A DNA stretch of 61,692 bases, from the NCBI GenBank assembly GCA_021298975.1, contig JAJTGC010000004.1, positions 1 to 61,692 of the forward strand, given 5' to 3'. The translations under genes and the position numbers were made by a program. Position 1 is the first letter of the stretch, and every line of letters starts with the position of its first letter. Of this stretch, positions 12,257 through 22,410 are shown one piece after another. The notes below the pieces were generated by a model. That model was not told the origin of the DNA. It saw nothing but the letters and a program-made list of their open reading frames with translations, and ran no database searches. The DNA comes from Oxalobacteraceae bacterium. Lineage in GTDB: Bacteria > Pseudomonadota > Gammaproteobacteria > Burkholderiales > Burkholderiaceae_D.

Positions 12257-13462
12257 GTGAATCCGCTCCTTGAAAAACTGCAGGCTTATCCTTTTGAAAA
12301 ACTTCGGCGTCTGTTTGCCGATGTAACGACTGATCGGAACTACCGCGCGATCAGCCTTGGCATCGGCGAGCCCAAGCATCCGACCCCACCGTTCATTCAA
12401 AAAGCGCTGGCCGACCATCTGTCGGGGCTGGCAAGTTACCCGACGACAGCAGGCAGCGACGCCTTGCGCGCCACCATTTGTGGCTGGCTGGAGCAGCGCT
12501 ATCGCCTGCCACGCCTGGATCCGGCTTGTGAAGTCTTGCCGGTCAACGGTTCGCGTGAGGGCTTGTTCGCCATCGCACAGGCGGTCATCGATCCCCGTGC
12601 CAACGCGGTGGTGGTGTGCCCCAATCCGTTTTACCAAATTTATGAAGGTGCAGCGCTGTTGGCTGGGGCTGAGCCGTATTTCGTCAATTCCGATCCGGCG
12701 CGCAATTTTGCACCTGACTTTTCCACCGTACCGGCCGACGTCTGGCCACGCGTGCAGTTGCTGTTTATCTGCACGCCGGGCAATCCCACCGGCGCCGTAC
12801 TGACGCTGAACGACTGGAAAGAATTGTTCGCGCTCTCTGACAAACACGGCTTCGTGATTGCCGCCGATGAATGCTATTCCGAAATTTATTTTGGCAGCGA
12901 AAGACCATTGGGCGCGCTCGAAGCGGCGCACAAGCTGGGGCGCAAATACGACCGGCTGCTCGCCTTTTCCAGCTTGTCCAAGCGCTCGAATGTGCCTGGC
13001 ATGCGCTCGGGTTTCGTTGCCGGTGATGCAGGCATTTTGCAAAAATTTCTGCTCTACCGGACCTACCATGGCAGTGCCATGAGCCCATCGATTCAGTCTG
13101 CGTCGATCGCTGCCTGGAAAGATGAAACGCATGTCGAAGAAAACCGCGCCAAGTACCTCGCCAAGTTCAATCAGGTCACGCCGATGCTCGCCGAGGTGCT
13201 GGATGTCGCCCTGCCCGACGCCGGTTTTTACCTCTGGGCGAAGGTCGACAAACTCACCGCCATCACCGATACCGAATTCGCGAAGCGTCTGTACGCTGAA
13301 TACAATGTCACGGTTCTGCCGGGCAGTTATGTCGCACGCGAAGCCCACGGCGTCAATCCCGGTGCCAACCGTATTCGCATGGCGCTGGTGGCTGAAGTCG
13401 ACGAGTGTCTCGAAGCAGCGCAGCGTATCGTTGAATTCACACGCAAAATTGCGAACGCCTGA
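12257..13462 (+). CDS. dapC: N-succinyldiaminopimelate aminotransferase
   Basis: PLP-dependent class I/II aminotransferase for the succinyl branch of lysine/diaminopimelate synthesis. I place the start at GTG 12257 (product VNPLLEKLQAYPFEKL, 401 residues), since DapC proteins begin in this way; the frame can be extended to 12224. Visible features: the NGSREGLF phosphate-binding region (97-104), CPNPFYQIYEG (121-131), CTPGNPTGA (172-180), AADECYSEIYF (202-212), PLP lysine K242 in SSLSKRS, and the C-terminal Arg in GANRIRMAL. It leads a run with dapD, an arsC-like gene and dapE, so three lysine-pathway steps are clustered. Confidence 0.92.
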   Translation: MNPLLEKLQAYPFEKLRRLFADVTTDRNYRAISLGIGEPKHPTPPFIQKALADHLSGLASYPTTAGSDALRATICGWLEQRYRLPRLDPACEVLPVNGSREGLFAIAQAVIDPRANAVVVCPNPFYQIYEGAALLAGAEPYFVNSDPARNFAPDFSTVPADVWPRVQLLFICTPGNPTGAVLTLNDWKELFALSDKHGFVIAADECYSEIYFGSERPLGALEAAHKLGRKYDRLLAFSSLSKRSNVPGMRSGFVAGDAGILQKFLLYRTYHGSAMSPSIQSASIAAWKDETHVEENRAKYLAKFNQVTPMLAEVLDVALPDAGFYLWAKVDKLTAITDTEFAKRLYAEYNVTVLPGSYVAREAHGVNPGANRIRMALVAEVDECLEAAQRIVEFTRKIANA

Positions 13463-13528
13463 TTTTTTATATCTGACTTCATCTCCATATTTATCTCTGT
13501 ATTTATCTCCGTTTAAAGAAACCACAAA

Positions 13529-14353
13529 ATGAGCCAACAACTACAAACTCTGATTGATAACGCCTGGGAAGAGCGCACCAATTTTTCTCCGAAGTCTGCT
13601 CCCGCTGACGTGCGCGAAGCGGTCGCCTCGGTACTTGAACAACTCAACCAGGGCACCCTGCGCGTCGCTCAAAAAGACAGCGGCCAGTGGGTCGTGAATC
13701 AGTGGGTCAAGAAAGCGGTGCTGCTGTCTTTCCGTCTGGAAGACAACGTGCCCATCTCCGGCGGTAATGGCATGCAGTTCTATGACAAGGTACCCACCAA
13801 ATTCGCCAACTACACCGCCGACGATTTCGCCCAAGGTGGCTTCCGTGTCGTGCCACCGGCGGTGGCGCGTCGCGGCAGCTTCATCGGCAAGAACGTGGTG
13901 CTCATGCCCTCCTACGTCAACATCGGCGCCTACGTCGATGAAGGCACGATGGTGGACACCTGGGCCACCGTAGGCTCGTGCGCGCAGATCGGTAAAAACG
14001 TCCACCTGTCGGGTGGTGTCGGTATCGGTGGCGTGCTTGAGCCCATGCAGGCCAACCCGACCATCATTGAAGACAACTGCTTCATCGGTGCGCGTTCGGA
14101 AGTGGTCGAAGGCGTGATCGTTGAAGCGAACTCGGTGATTTCGATGGGTGTCTACATTGGGCAATCCACGAAGATTTATGATCGCGCTACGGGCGAGGTC
14201 ACCTACGGTCGCATTCCTGAAGGCTCGGTCGTTGTCTCCGGCAACCTGCCGTCCGCGGATGGCAAGTACAGCCTGTATTGCGCGGTGATCGTCAAGCGTG
14301 TGGATGAGAAGACGCGCGCCAAGACGTCGATTAACGAGTTGTTGCGGGATTGA
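13529..14353 (+). CDS. dapD: 2,3,4,5-tetrahydropyridine-2,6-dicarboxylate N-succinyltransferase
   Basis: Transfers a succinyl group from succinyl-CoA to tetrahydrodipicolinate, the step before DapC. The 274 residues comprise an N-terminal helical domain and a left-handed beta-helix built of hexapeptide repeats (roughly 105-220: [49 protein letters not shown]). Length and sequence match family members closely. It lies 66 bases after dapC on the same strand. The ribosome binding site is weak (AAAGAAA). A pair of inverted REP palindromes follows its stop codon. Confidence 0.96.
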   Translation: MSQQLQTLIDNAWEERTNFSPKSAPADVREAVASVLEQLNQGTLRVAQKDSGQWVVNQWVKKAVLLSFRLEDNVPISGGNGMQFYDKVPTKFANYTADDFAQGGFRVVPPAVARRGSFIGKNVVLMPSYVNIGAYVDEGTMVDTWATVGSCAQIGKNVHLSGGVGIGGVLEPMQANPTIIEDNCFIGARSEVVEGVIVEANSVISMGVYIGQSTKIYDRATGEVTYGRIPEGSVVVSGNLPSADGKYSLYCAVIVKRVDEKTRAKTSINELLRD

Positions 14354-14364
14354 TTGTAAAGATG

Positions 14365-14499
14365 CTGGATTCCGGCCTGCGCCGGAATGACAGTTTTAGG
14401 GACTGCAAAATTTTCAATCGTCCCTATGACTCGTGTCGCGATGCCATTTGAGAAGCTGCTAGTCTAAAAAAAGTCATTCCGGCGCAGGCCGGAATCCAG
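14365..14499. repeat. Paired inverted REP palindromes between dapD and the arsC-like gene
   Basis: Two exact reverse-complementary 27-base copies lie at 14365-14391 and 14473-14499 (outer bases CTGGATTCCGG, inner bases CGGAATGAC). Each is itself a palindrome with a GGCCTGCGCC-type centre. Together they could form one long hairpin with an 81-base loop in the dap transcript, or act as a BIME-like unit. The centre matches the REP parts at 3548 and 31811. Confidence 0.9.
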
Positions 14500-14518
14500 T
14501 GATTTTCAAGCCATAACC

Positions 14519-16010
<1,492 letters not shown>

Positions 16011-16073
16011 TCCTGTCACTACCAACTGCATTTTGCGAGCACAATCCGGTATCCTTGCGGCTTCCGAACCCAC

Positions 16074-16982
16074 ATGTCCCCCGCCGACGGGGGGTCAGCT
16101 GCAATGAGCTTACCCTTTCACACCTTGCGCGACCTGCTGCGCCACGCTGTCACGCGCTTCAACACCGAAGGCTTGTTTTTCGGCCACGGCAGCCACGATG
16201 CCTACGATGAAGCGGCCTACTTGTTGCTGCACGCACTGAAACTGCCGCTGGAAAAACTTGACCCCTTTCTCGACGCGCGCCTGCTGCCTCAGGAAATCGA
16301 GGCACTATTGGCCCTGATCGAGCGCCGCTGCTCCGAGCGTCTGCCAGCCGCTTACCTGACTCATGAAGCTTTTCTCGGCGACTATCGCTTCTATGTGGAC
16401 GAACGCGTGATCGTGCCGCGCTCTTTCATCGCCGAGCTGATTCCCGATCAATTCCAGCCCTGGGTCGCAGATCCCTGGGCAGTCACGAATGTACTTGAGA
16501 TGTGCACCGGCTCTGGCTGTCTGGCGATCATGCTGGCCGATGCCTTTCCACATGCGCATATTGATGCGGTTGATTTATCAGCCGATGCGCTGGCCGTTGC
16601 GCGCCGCAATGTCGATGACTATCAACTACAAGGACGCGTGACCTTGCACGAATCTGACCTGTACGCCAAGCTTCCCGCAAAAAAATACGACCTGATCGTT
16701 ACCAACCCGCCTTATGTGAACAACCAATCCATGAAATCGCTGCCCGCCGAATATCGCGCCGAGCCAGCGATGGCATTGACCGGTGGAGAGGATGGCATGG
16801 ACATCGTTCGGCGTATTGTGGCGGGAGCGAAGGAGAGACTAAACCCGCATGGCGTTCTCGTTATTGAGATCGGCAATGAATTTATAAACGCAGAAACGGC
16901 TTTCCCTGAGCTTGAGCTGACCTGGCTGTCGACCAGCGCGGGTGATGGGTCGGTGTTTCTGCTGACGGCTGATCAGCTGTGA
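16074..16982 (+). CDS. prmB: Ribosomal protein L3 N5-glutamine methyltransferase
   Basis: S-adenosylmethionine-dependent methyltransferase of the HemK/PrmB group, which modifies a glutamine of ribosomal protein L3. Seen: LEMCTGSGCLAIMLA (SAM motif I), the NPPY catalytic motif in IVTNPPYVNNQSMKSLP, and the GGEDGMDIVRRI block. The three residues after NPPY and the N-terminal domain favour PrmB over PrmC. The frame starts at 16074; ATG 16104 (MSLPFHTLRDLL) with a G-rich stretch upstream is an alternative start giving 292 residues. It follows dapE by 63 bases. Confidence 0.9.
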   Translation: MSPADGGSAAMSLPFHTLRDLLRHAVTRFNTEGLFFGHGSHDAYDEAAYLLLHALKLPLEKLDPFLDARLLPQEIEALLALIERRCSERLPAAYLTHEAFLGDYRFYVDERVIVPRSFIAELIPDQFQPWVADPWAVTNVLEMCTGSGCLAIMLADAFPHAHIDAVDLSADALAVARRNVDDYQLQGRVTLHESDLYAKLPAKKYDLIVTNPPYVNNQSMKSLPAEYRAEPAMALTGGEDGMDIVRRIVAGAKERLNPHGVLVIEIGNEFINAETAFPELELTWLSTSAGDGSVFLLTADQL

Positions 16983-17022
16983 CCCTTTTATTGAACGACT
17001 ATAGTTATCGATTTCACCTTTC

Positions 17023-18999
17023 ATGATTCGCCTCCAACAACTCAGCCTGATGCGCGGTACCAAGCCGCTGTTTGACAACACCGACCTGACACTGAATCCT
17101 GGTGACAAGATCGGCCTGATTGGTGCCAACGGTGCCGGCAAGTCAACGCTGTTTGGCATGCTGCGCGATGAACTGCACCCCGATCAGGGCAGCATTGATT
17201 TTCCGCGCAGCTGGCGGGTCGCCTATGTCGCGCAAGAGACACCCGCACTGGAACGCCCGGCCGTTGAATATGCCATTGATGGTGACACCACCCTGCGCAA
17301 GCTGGAAAAAGAACTCGCCGAGGTCGAAGCCATGCAGGACCAGGAAGCGGCGGGTCACCGCATGGGCGAGCTGTACGGACTGCTGGCCGATGCAGATGCC
17401 TATACGGTGCGCTCGCGCGGCGAACAATTGCTGGCAGGTCTGGGATTTTCGCAAGATCAAATGATGCAGCCTGTTTCCAGTTTTTCCGGTGGCTGGCGCA
17501 TGCGACTCAATCTCGCGCAGGCGCTGATGTGCCCGTCCGATTTGCTGCTGCTCGATGAACCCACCAACCACCTCGATCTGGATGCCATCATCTGGCTGGA
17601 GGACTGGTTGAAGCGTTACACCGGCACGCTGATCGTGATTTCGCATGATCGCGATTTTCTGGATGGTGTGGTGAACGTGATCGTGCACATTGATGAACGA
17701 AAACTGAAACGCTACTCGGGTAACTATTCATCCTTCGAGCGTCAGCGCGCAGCACAGATCGTGCTGGCGCAAGGCATGCTGGAAAAGCAGCAGCGCAAAC
17801 AAGCCCATTTGCAGAGTTATATTGATCGCTTCAAGGCGCAAGCTACCAAAGCACGACAAGCACAAAGCCGCATCAAGGCACTGGCGCGCATGGAAGAGAT
17901 TGCACCCTTGCGTGCAGCAGCTGAATTTTCTTTTGATTTCCGCGAGCCTCTGCGTGCGCCGAATCCCTTGCTCACGCTTGAGGATGTCGCCATTGGTTAT
18001 CGCAGCGAGGAGGGCAAGGAAAAACAGATTGCCTCTGCCATTAATTTTTCGCTGCAAACCGGTCAGCGCATTGGTCTGTTGGGCGTGAACGGCGCAGGTA
18101 AATCCACCTTCATCAAAACCATCGTCGGTGAATTGCAGGCACTTCATGGCGTTGCCAATTTTGGCAAGGGGCTGGCGATCGGCTATTTCGCGCAGCATCA
18201 GCTGGAAATGCTGCGCGACGATGAATCACCGCTCTGGCATCTGGTACGTATTGCACCCACCGTACGTGAGCAGGAGCTGCGCAATTTTCTGGGTAGCTTC
18301 AATTTTCCCGGCACCATGGTCACCAGCCCTATTCGCCCCTTCTCCGGCGGAGAGAAAGCCCGACTGGCACTGGCGCTGATCGTCTGGCAACGACCCAATC
18401 TGTTATTGCTGGATGAACCCACTAACCATCTTGACCTGGAGACCCGCGAGGCCCTGACCGATGCCTTGGCGCAGTTTGAAGGCACGCTGATGCTGGTCTC
18501 GCACGACCGGCATTTGTTGCGCGCCACGACGGATCAGTTTCTGATTGTGGCTGATGGGGCGTTGACGGAATTTGATGGCGATCTTGAGGATTACAAGGAC
18601 TGGCTCTTCAAAACCAAACTAGCCGCGAAAATGCAGGCATTGTCAGCGCCGTTGACCGTCTCTCTCAATGCAGCACCGGCTGCGGCAGCAAAAGCGGTAT
18701 CGACCAAAGCTGCAACAACTGCAACCCCTGACCATAAAGCAGCAACACCCGTACAGACCGCAGCACAACGCAAACCTATTGAAGCACGCATCAAACGATT
18801 GGAAGAACAAATAAGCCGGCTCACTGAGCAAAAGTCAGCGCTCGATGCCCGGCTGACGGACTCGGCGGTGTATGAAGCCAGTCAAAAAACTGAACTCAAG
18901 AACCTCCAGCAAGAGCATGCCAGCTGCAGCAAGCAACTCGAGACACTCGAAGCGGAATGGCTGGAGCAGCAGGAGGCGCTGGAGCAATTGGCTGCCTAA
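17023..18999 (+). CDS. ABC-F family ATPase (YheS/Uup-like)
   Basis: Soluble protein of 658 residues with two ABC ATPase domains and no membrane helices. Walker A GANGAGKST (34-42) and GVNGAGKST (about 355), signatures SSFSGGWRMRLNLAQAL and FSGGEKARLALAL, Walker B LLLDEPTNHLDL in both. A linker rich in Arg/Lys/Gln lies between the domains (about 240-290), and an Ala-rich stretch then a coiled coil lies at the C-terminus (about 585-655). ABC-F proteins act on the ribosome in translation control. Starts 40 bases after prmB on the same strand; both concern the ribosome, but that may be coincidence. Ends convergent with mrp. Confidence 0.88.
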   Translation: MIRLQQLSLMRGTKPLFDNTDLTLNPGDKIGLIGANGAGKSTLFGMLRDELHPDQGSIDFPRSWRVAYVAQETPALERPAVEYAIDGDTTLRKLEKELAEVEAMQDQEAAGHRMGELYGLLADADAYTVRSRGEQLLAGLGFSQDQMMQPVSSFSGGWRMRLNLAQALMCPSDLLLLDEPTNHLDLDAIIWLEDWLKRYTGTLIVISHDRDFLDGVVNVIVHIDERKLKRYSGNYSSFERQRAAQIVLAQGMLEKQQRKQAHLQSYIDRFKAQATKARQAQSRIKALARMEEIAPLRAAAEFSFDFREPLRAPNPLLTLEDVAIGYRSEEGKEKQIASAINFSLQTGQRIGLLGVNGAGKSTFIKTIVGELQALHGVANFGKGLAIGYFAQHQLEMLRDDESPLWHLVRIAPTVREQELRNFLGSFNFPGTMVTSPIRPFSGGEKARLALALIVWQRPNLLLLDEPTNHLDLETREALTDALAQFEGTLMLVSHDRHLLRATTDQFLIVADGALTEFDGDLEDYKDWLFKTKLAAKMQALSAPLTVSLNAAPAAAAKAVSTKAATTATPDHKAATPVQTAAQRKPIEARIKRLEEQISRLTEQKSALDARLTDSAVYEASQKTELKNLQQEHASCSKQLETLEAEWLEQQEALEQLAA

Positions 19000-19078
19000 A
19001 CCTTCATAGCGAGACTTTCAGCCCGCATGCAATTGCCGCCTGCTTGCTTCGCCAGTGTGCATTTCTGTCATGCCGCGA

Positions 19079-20167
19079 CTAATCGTTCTTGACGACGATG
19101 GTGGGAAACTTGCCCGATAAATCTTTCGCCTTGTCGGCGACAGCCACGGCAAGCTTGCGGGCAATCTGCTGGTAGATTTGCGCCACGGGTCCCTCGGGAT
19201 CGGCCACGACGGTGGGCCGACCCGAGTCGGCCTGCTCGCGTATCGACATCGTCAGCGGCAAGGCACCCAGAAACGGAACACCGAAATCAGCACACATTTT
19301 CGCACCGCCGCCCTCGCCAAATATCGCTTCGGCATGGCCGCATTGGGTACACACATGCACGCTCATGTTTTCGACGATGCCCAGAATCGGGATGCCGACT
19401 TTCTCGAACATCTTCAGACCCTTGCGCGCATCCAGCAACGCGATGTCCTGCGGTGTGGTCACAATCACGGCACCCGTCACCGGTACTTTTTGCGAGAGCG
19501 TGAGCTGAATATCGCCGGTACCCGGCGGCATATCGACCACCAGGTAATCGAGATCACGCCAGTTCGTCAACTCCAGTAACTGCTGCAGCGCCTGCGTCAC
19601 CATGGGACCGCGCCAGACCATGGGCTGATCGGGGTCGATCATGAAGCCGATTGAAGCAATCTGCAGCCCATGCGCGACCAGCGGCTCCATGGTCTTGCCA
19701 TCCTTGCTGTCAGGCCTGCCCGAGACACCCAGCATCGTCGGCTGTGAAGGGCCGTAAATATCCGCATCAAGCAAACCCACGTTGGCACCTTCAGCTGCGA
19801 GTGCCAATGCCAGATTGGCGGCGGTGGTCGACTTGCCCACCCCACCCTTGCCCGAAGCAACCGCGATGATGTTGCGTACATTGGGCAGGAGCTTCACACC
19901 ACCCTGAGCGGCATGCGCGACGATCTTTGCAACCACATGGGCATGCACCTGCCCGATACCCGGCAGCGCACTCAGTGCGGACGTCACTGCGGTTCGCAAT
20001 AATTCGATCTGACTTTTGGCCGGATAACCGAGCTCGACATCGAGCGACACGTTGGCACCGTCGAACTTGATATTTTTTACCGATTTTGTGGCGAGCAAGT
20101 CCTTGCCGGTATTGGGATCAATGACCCCGGACAAGGCTTCACGTACAGCTTCAAGGGTAATGCTCAT
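19079..20167 (-). CDS. apbC: Mrp/ApbC iron-sulfur cluster carrier ATPase
   Basis: P-loop NTPase that binds and delivers Fe-S clusters. The 362 residues comprise an N-terminal MIP18-like domain (about 1-90, ALSGVIDPNTGKDL), the deviant Walker A SGKGGVGKST (105-114), a DIYGPSQPTMLG block, MPPGTGDIQLTL, and the CxxC pair in HVCTQCGHAEAIFGEGGG that holds the cluster. Start at 20167 with GGAGAG upstream. It converges with the ABC-F gene and is downstream of oxlT on the same strand, but separated by hairpins, so it probably has its own promoter. Confidence 0.93.
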   Translation of the reverse strand: MSITLEAVREALSGVIDPNTGKDLLATKSVKNIKFDGANVSLDVELGYPAKSQIELLRTAVTSALSALPGIGQVHAHVVAKIVAHAAQGGVKLLPNVRNIIAVASGKGGVGKSTTAANLALALAAEGANVGLLDADIYGPSQPTMLGVSGRPDSKDGKTMEPLVAHGLQIASIGFMIDPDQPMVWRGPMVTQALQQLLELTNWRDLDYLVVDMPPGTGDIQLTLSQKVPVTGAVIVTTPQDIALLDARKGLKMFEKVGIPILGIVENMSVHVCTQCGHAEAIFGEGGGAKMCADFGVPFLGALPLTMSIREQADSGRPTVVADPEGPVAQIYQQIARKLAVAVADKAKDLSGKFPTIVVKND

Positions 20168-20294
20168 GGTCTCTCCTGATGGCGAGTCGGCAGTCTAAAC
20201 GAAATGAGGAAAGAGGATGTGATGGCGCGCTATGTTGCGCGGTCGTTGAAATGAACGGATCAGCCTGTACTGCATGCCGCGCGTACAGCTTCAT

Positions 20295-20321
20295 AAAAAA
20301 GTCCCGGGGCAGGCTGGGACT
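20295..20321 (-). terminator. Possible rho-independent terminator upstream of apbC
   Basis: On the minus strand AGTCCC and GGGACT form a six-pair stem around a 10-base loop and are followed by TTTTTT. It lies between oxlT and apbC and would separate their transcripts. The stem is short, so strength is uncertain. Confidence 0.45.
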
Positions 20322-20519
20322 GACTGAGACTGACTGAGACTGACTGGGACAGCACAAGACATACCGAGACATAGCGGGACCGGATGACTTTACGAAGACG
20401 TCTTCAAGTCACTTCGCATTTTTGATTGCCAGAGCAAGTGACCGCACCCCTTGCACGCACAGTTCACCATCAACGCTGGCTTGCTTCGTTAAATCATTGA
20501 TGATGGCCTCAGCTCTGCA

Positions 20520-20546
20520 GGCGATCCGGTTTTCACCGGGATCGCC
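20520..20546 (-). other. Strong hairpin just downstream of oxlT
   Basis: GGCGATCC-GGT and its complement ACC-GGGATCGCC enclose a four-base loop, with one bulged base. It starts 34 bases after the oxlT stop. No T-run follows on the minus strand, so mRNA 3'-end stabilisation fits better than intrinsic termination. Confidence 0.5.
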
Positions 20547-20580
20547 GCCGCCTGACCATCCGTGCCCTGCCAAGGCAGCG

Positions 20581-22257
20581 TTACTTGAACAAGACGGCTG
20601 ATTTCTGCAAGGTCACCCAGATACCGTAAGCCAGCGGAATACCCACGGCCAACCAGGCAAATACAGGAACAATCGAACTGGAACCTGTGGTCTCGCCGCT
20701 GCCCTGCCCCACATTGGAGGCGAGTGATTTTTCATGCGCCAGTTGCTTCTCATGCGCCAGCTCTGCATCGGACATGAAGTACTTGTCCGCCACCGGTCGC
20801 ACCAGCAAGTTCGCCAACAGGCCAACCACCAGCATACCCGCGAGCACATAGAAGATCGGGCCGTAAATCTGATCGAAAGGAATTTTTTGTTCCAGCCGGA
20901 TATCGTGCATGTAGTTCACGACGACCGGACCGAGAATACCGGCCGTCGACCACGCCGTCAGCAGACGACCATGAATCGCACCAACGAACTGCGTGCCGAA
21001 CATGTCCGCCAGGTAGGCTGGAATCGTCGCAAAACCACCGCCATACATGGACGCAATCACGCAGAAGCAAGCCACGAAAATCGGCAAGGATTTCCAGCCG
21101 GCTGCAAGCGAGGCCAGCACGTAGAGCCCGATACCGAGTACGAAGAACACGGCATACGTGCGGCGACGACCCAGCTTGTCGGAGGAGGATGCCCACACGA
21201 AGCGACCACCAATGTTGAACAATGAAATCAGCCCCACGAAACCCGCACCAATCGCCACTGCACCGGCCAGCAATGCGGGCGTGAGCTTGAGATCGGCAAA
21301 ACCAATTTCTGCCTGTCCGATCAGTGCGCCACCGAAGGTCTCTTGCAGCATCGGCGACGCTGCACCAATGATGCCGATACCGGCCGAAACGTTCATGCAC
21401 AAAATGACCCACAGCAACCAGAACTGCGGTGTCTTGTGCGCGTCCTTCAGGTGCACATGACGTGTCGCGATCATGGCATTGCTGACGGCATTTTGCGGTG
21501 GCTGCCAACCCTCAGGTTTCCATCCAGTCGCAGGCACACGATAGGAAAACGCTCCAGAGAACATGAACACGGCATAAATCGCGGCCAGAACAACAAAGGT
21601 TTGCCACACACCCGTCTGTCCGGGAACAGCGAACTTCGCCATCAGCAGCGTTGCCAGCGGCGAGCCGATCATCGCGCCGCCACCAAAGCCCATGATGGCC
21701 ATACCCGTTGCCATGCCACGGCGGTCAGGAAACCATTTGATAAGTGTCGAGACCGGCGAGATGTAACCAAGACCAAGACCAATGCCCCCGATCACCCCCG
21801 AGCCCAGCCACATCATCCACAACTGGTGCTTGTAAACGCCGAACGCTGAAATCAGGAGGCCGCCGCACCAGCAAATGGCCGAGACAAAAGCCGCCTTGCG
21901 GGGACCGGCACGCTCAAGCCATCCGCCCCAGATCGCAGCAGAGCAACCCAGAACCACAAAAAACAAGGTGTACATCCAACCCAGATCAAACTGAGTCCAG
22001 TTGCAGTCTGTCGCAAACAAGGCACGACCAGTACCAGCCAGCTTTTCTGCAAACGTCGTCGCGCCCGCGGCGCAAGACGCCAGCGGCACACCATCGTCGC
22101 CCACGAGCGCATTACCCAGCGGCTTCCAGAACACAGAAAAGCCGTAGGCCATGCCAATGCACAAGTGAATGGCCAATGCAGCCGGGGGGACCAACCAGCG
22201 ATTGAAACCGGCGCCGGCGATAGTGCGTTCTTTCGCCAACAGATCTGCAAATGCCAT
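20581..22257 (-). CDS. OFA-family MFS transporter (oxalate/formate antiporter-like)
   Basis: Membrane carrier of 558 residues, longer than the 410-440 of OxlT because of an insertion after helix 1 (about 48-85, containing two cysteines) and a hydrophilic C-terminal region with a last helix (about 530-552). The motifs IGMAYGFSVFWKPL, GIGLGLGYISPVSTLIKWFPDRRGMATG and GGAMIGSPLA are those of the OFA family. Start at 22257 is supported by AGGAGGAGTT. The substrate may be formate, oxalate or another small carboxylate. The divergent regulator and mobA suggest a link to molybdenum-dependent formate metabolism, which is inference. Confidence 0.85.
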   Translation of the reverse strand: MAFADLLAKERTIAGAGFNRWLVPPAALAIHLCIGMAYGFSVFWKPLGNALVGDDGVPLASCAAGATTFAEKLAGTGRALFATDCNWTQFDLGWMYTLFFVVLGCSAAIWGGWLERAGPRKAAFVSAICWCGGLLISAFGVYKHQLWMMWLGSGVIGGIGLGLGYISPVSTLIKWFPDRRGMATGMAIMGFGGGAMIGSPLATLLMAKFAVPGQTGVWQTFVVLAAIYAVFMFSGAFSYRVPATGWKPEGWQPPQNAVSNAMIATRHVHLKDAHKTPQFWLLWVILCMNVSAGIGIIGAASPMLQETFGGALIGQAEIGFADLKLTPALLAGAVAIGAGFVGLISLFNIGGRFVWASSSDKLGRRRTYAVFFVLGIGLYVLASLAAGWKSLPIFVACFCVIASMYGGGFATIPAYLADMFGTQFVGAIHGRLLTAWSTAGILGPVVVNYMHDIRLEQKIPFDQIYGPIFYVLAGMLVVGLLANLLVRPVADKYFMSDAELAHEKQLAHEKSLASNVGQGSGETTGSSSIVPVFAWLAVGIPLAYGIWVTLQKSAVLFK

Positions 22258-22410
22258 AACTCCTCCTTGGTGTCCGCTTCAGGCGGTTATATATGTTGTT
22301 ATATGCAGCTTTTGCATTCATTCAGGCGAGCTGCCGCGCAAATGTTAGCAAAACTGGCAGCTGAACTTAGCATTGTGTATGCTATGCCGCAATATGTTTA
22401 GGAAGACATA
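22258..22410. promoter_or_regulatory. Divergent promoter region oxlT/regulator
   Basis: 153 bases between two divergent genes. An AT-rich direct repeat (GTTATAT at about 22286 and 22297) lies close to the oxlT start, a dyad ATGCA/TGCAT lies at 22303-22317, and GCAT/ATGC around TGTGT near 22370. These are candidates for the binding sites of the adjacent regulator. AGGAAG at 22400-22405 is the ribosome binding site of the plus-strand gene. Confidence 0.4.

Larger units (their letters stand above)
20168..20580. other. Intergenic region between apbC and oxlT
   Basis: 413 bases without a convincing gene. It contains a strong hairpin at 20520-20546, a short terminator-like stem with a T-run on the minus strand at 20295-20321, and three copies of a 10-base unit (TGACTGAGAC) at 20321-20350. 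The apbC promoter must lie in the part nearest 20168. Confidence 0.6.

Noticed and set aside
12110-13540. 476-codon minus-strand frame opposite dapC
   Set aside because: Antisense shadow of a clear aminotransferase gene; no ribosome binding site and no recognisable domain.
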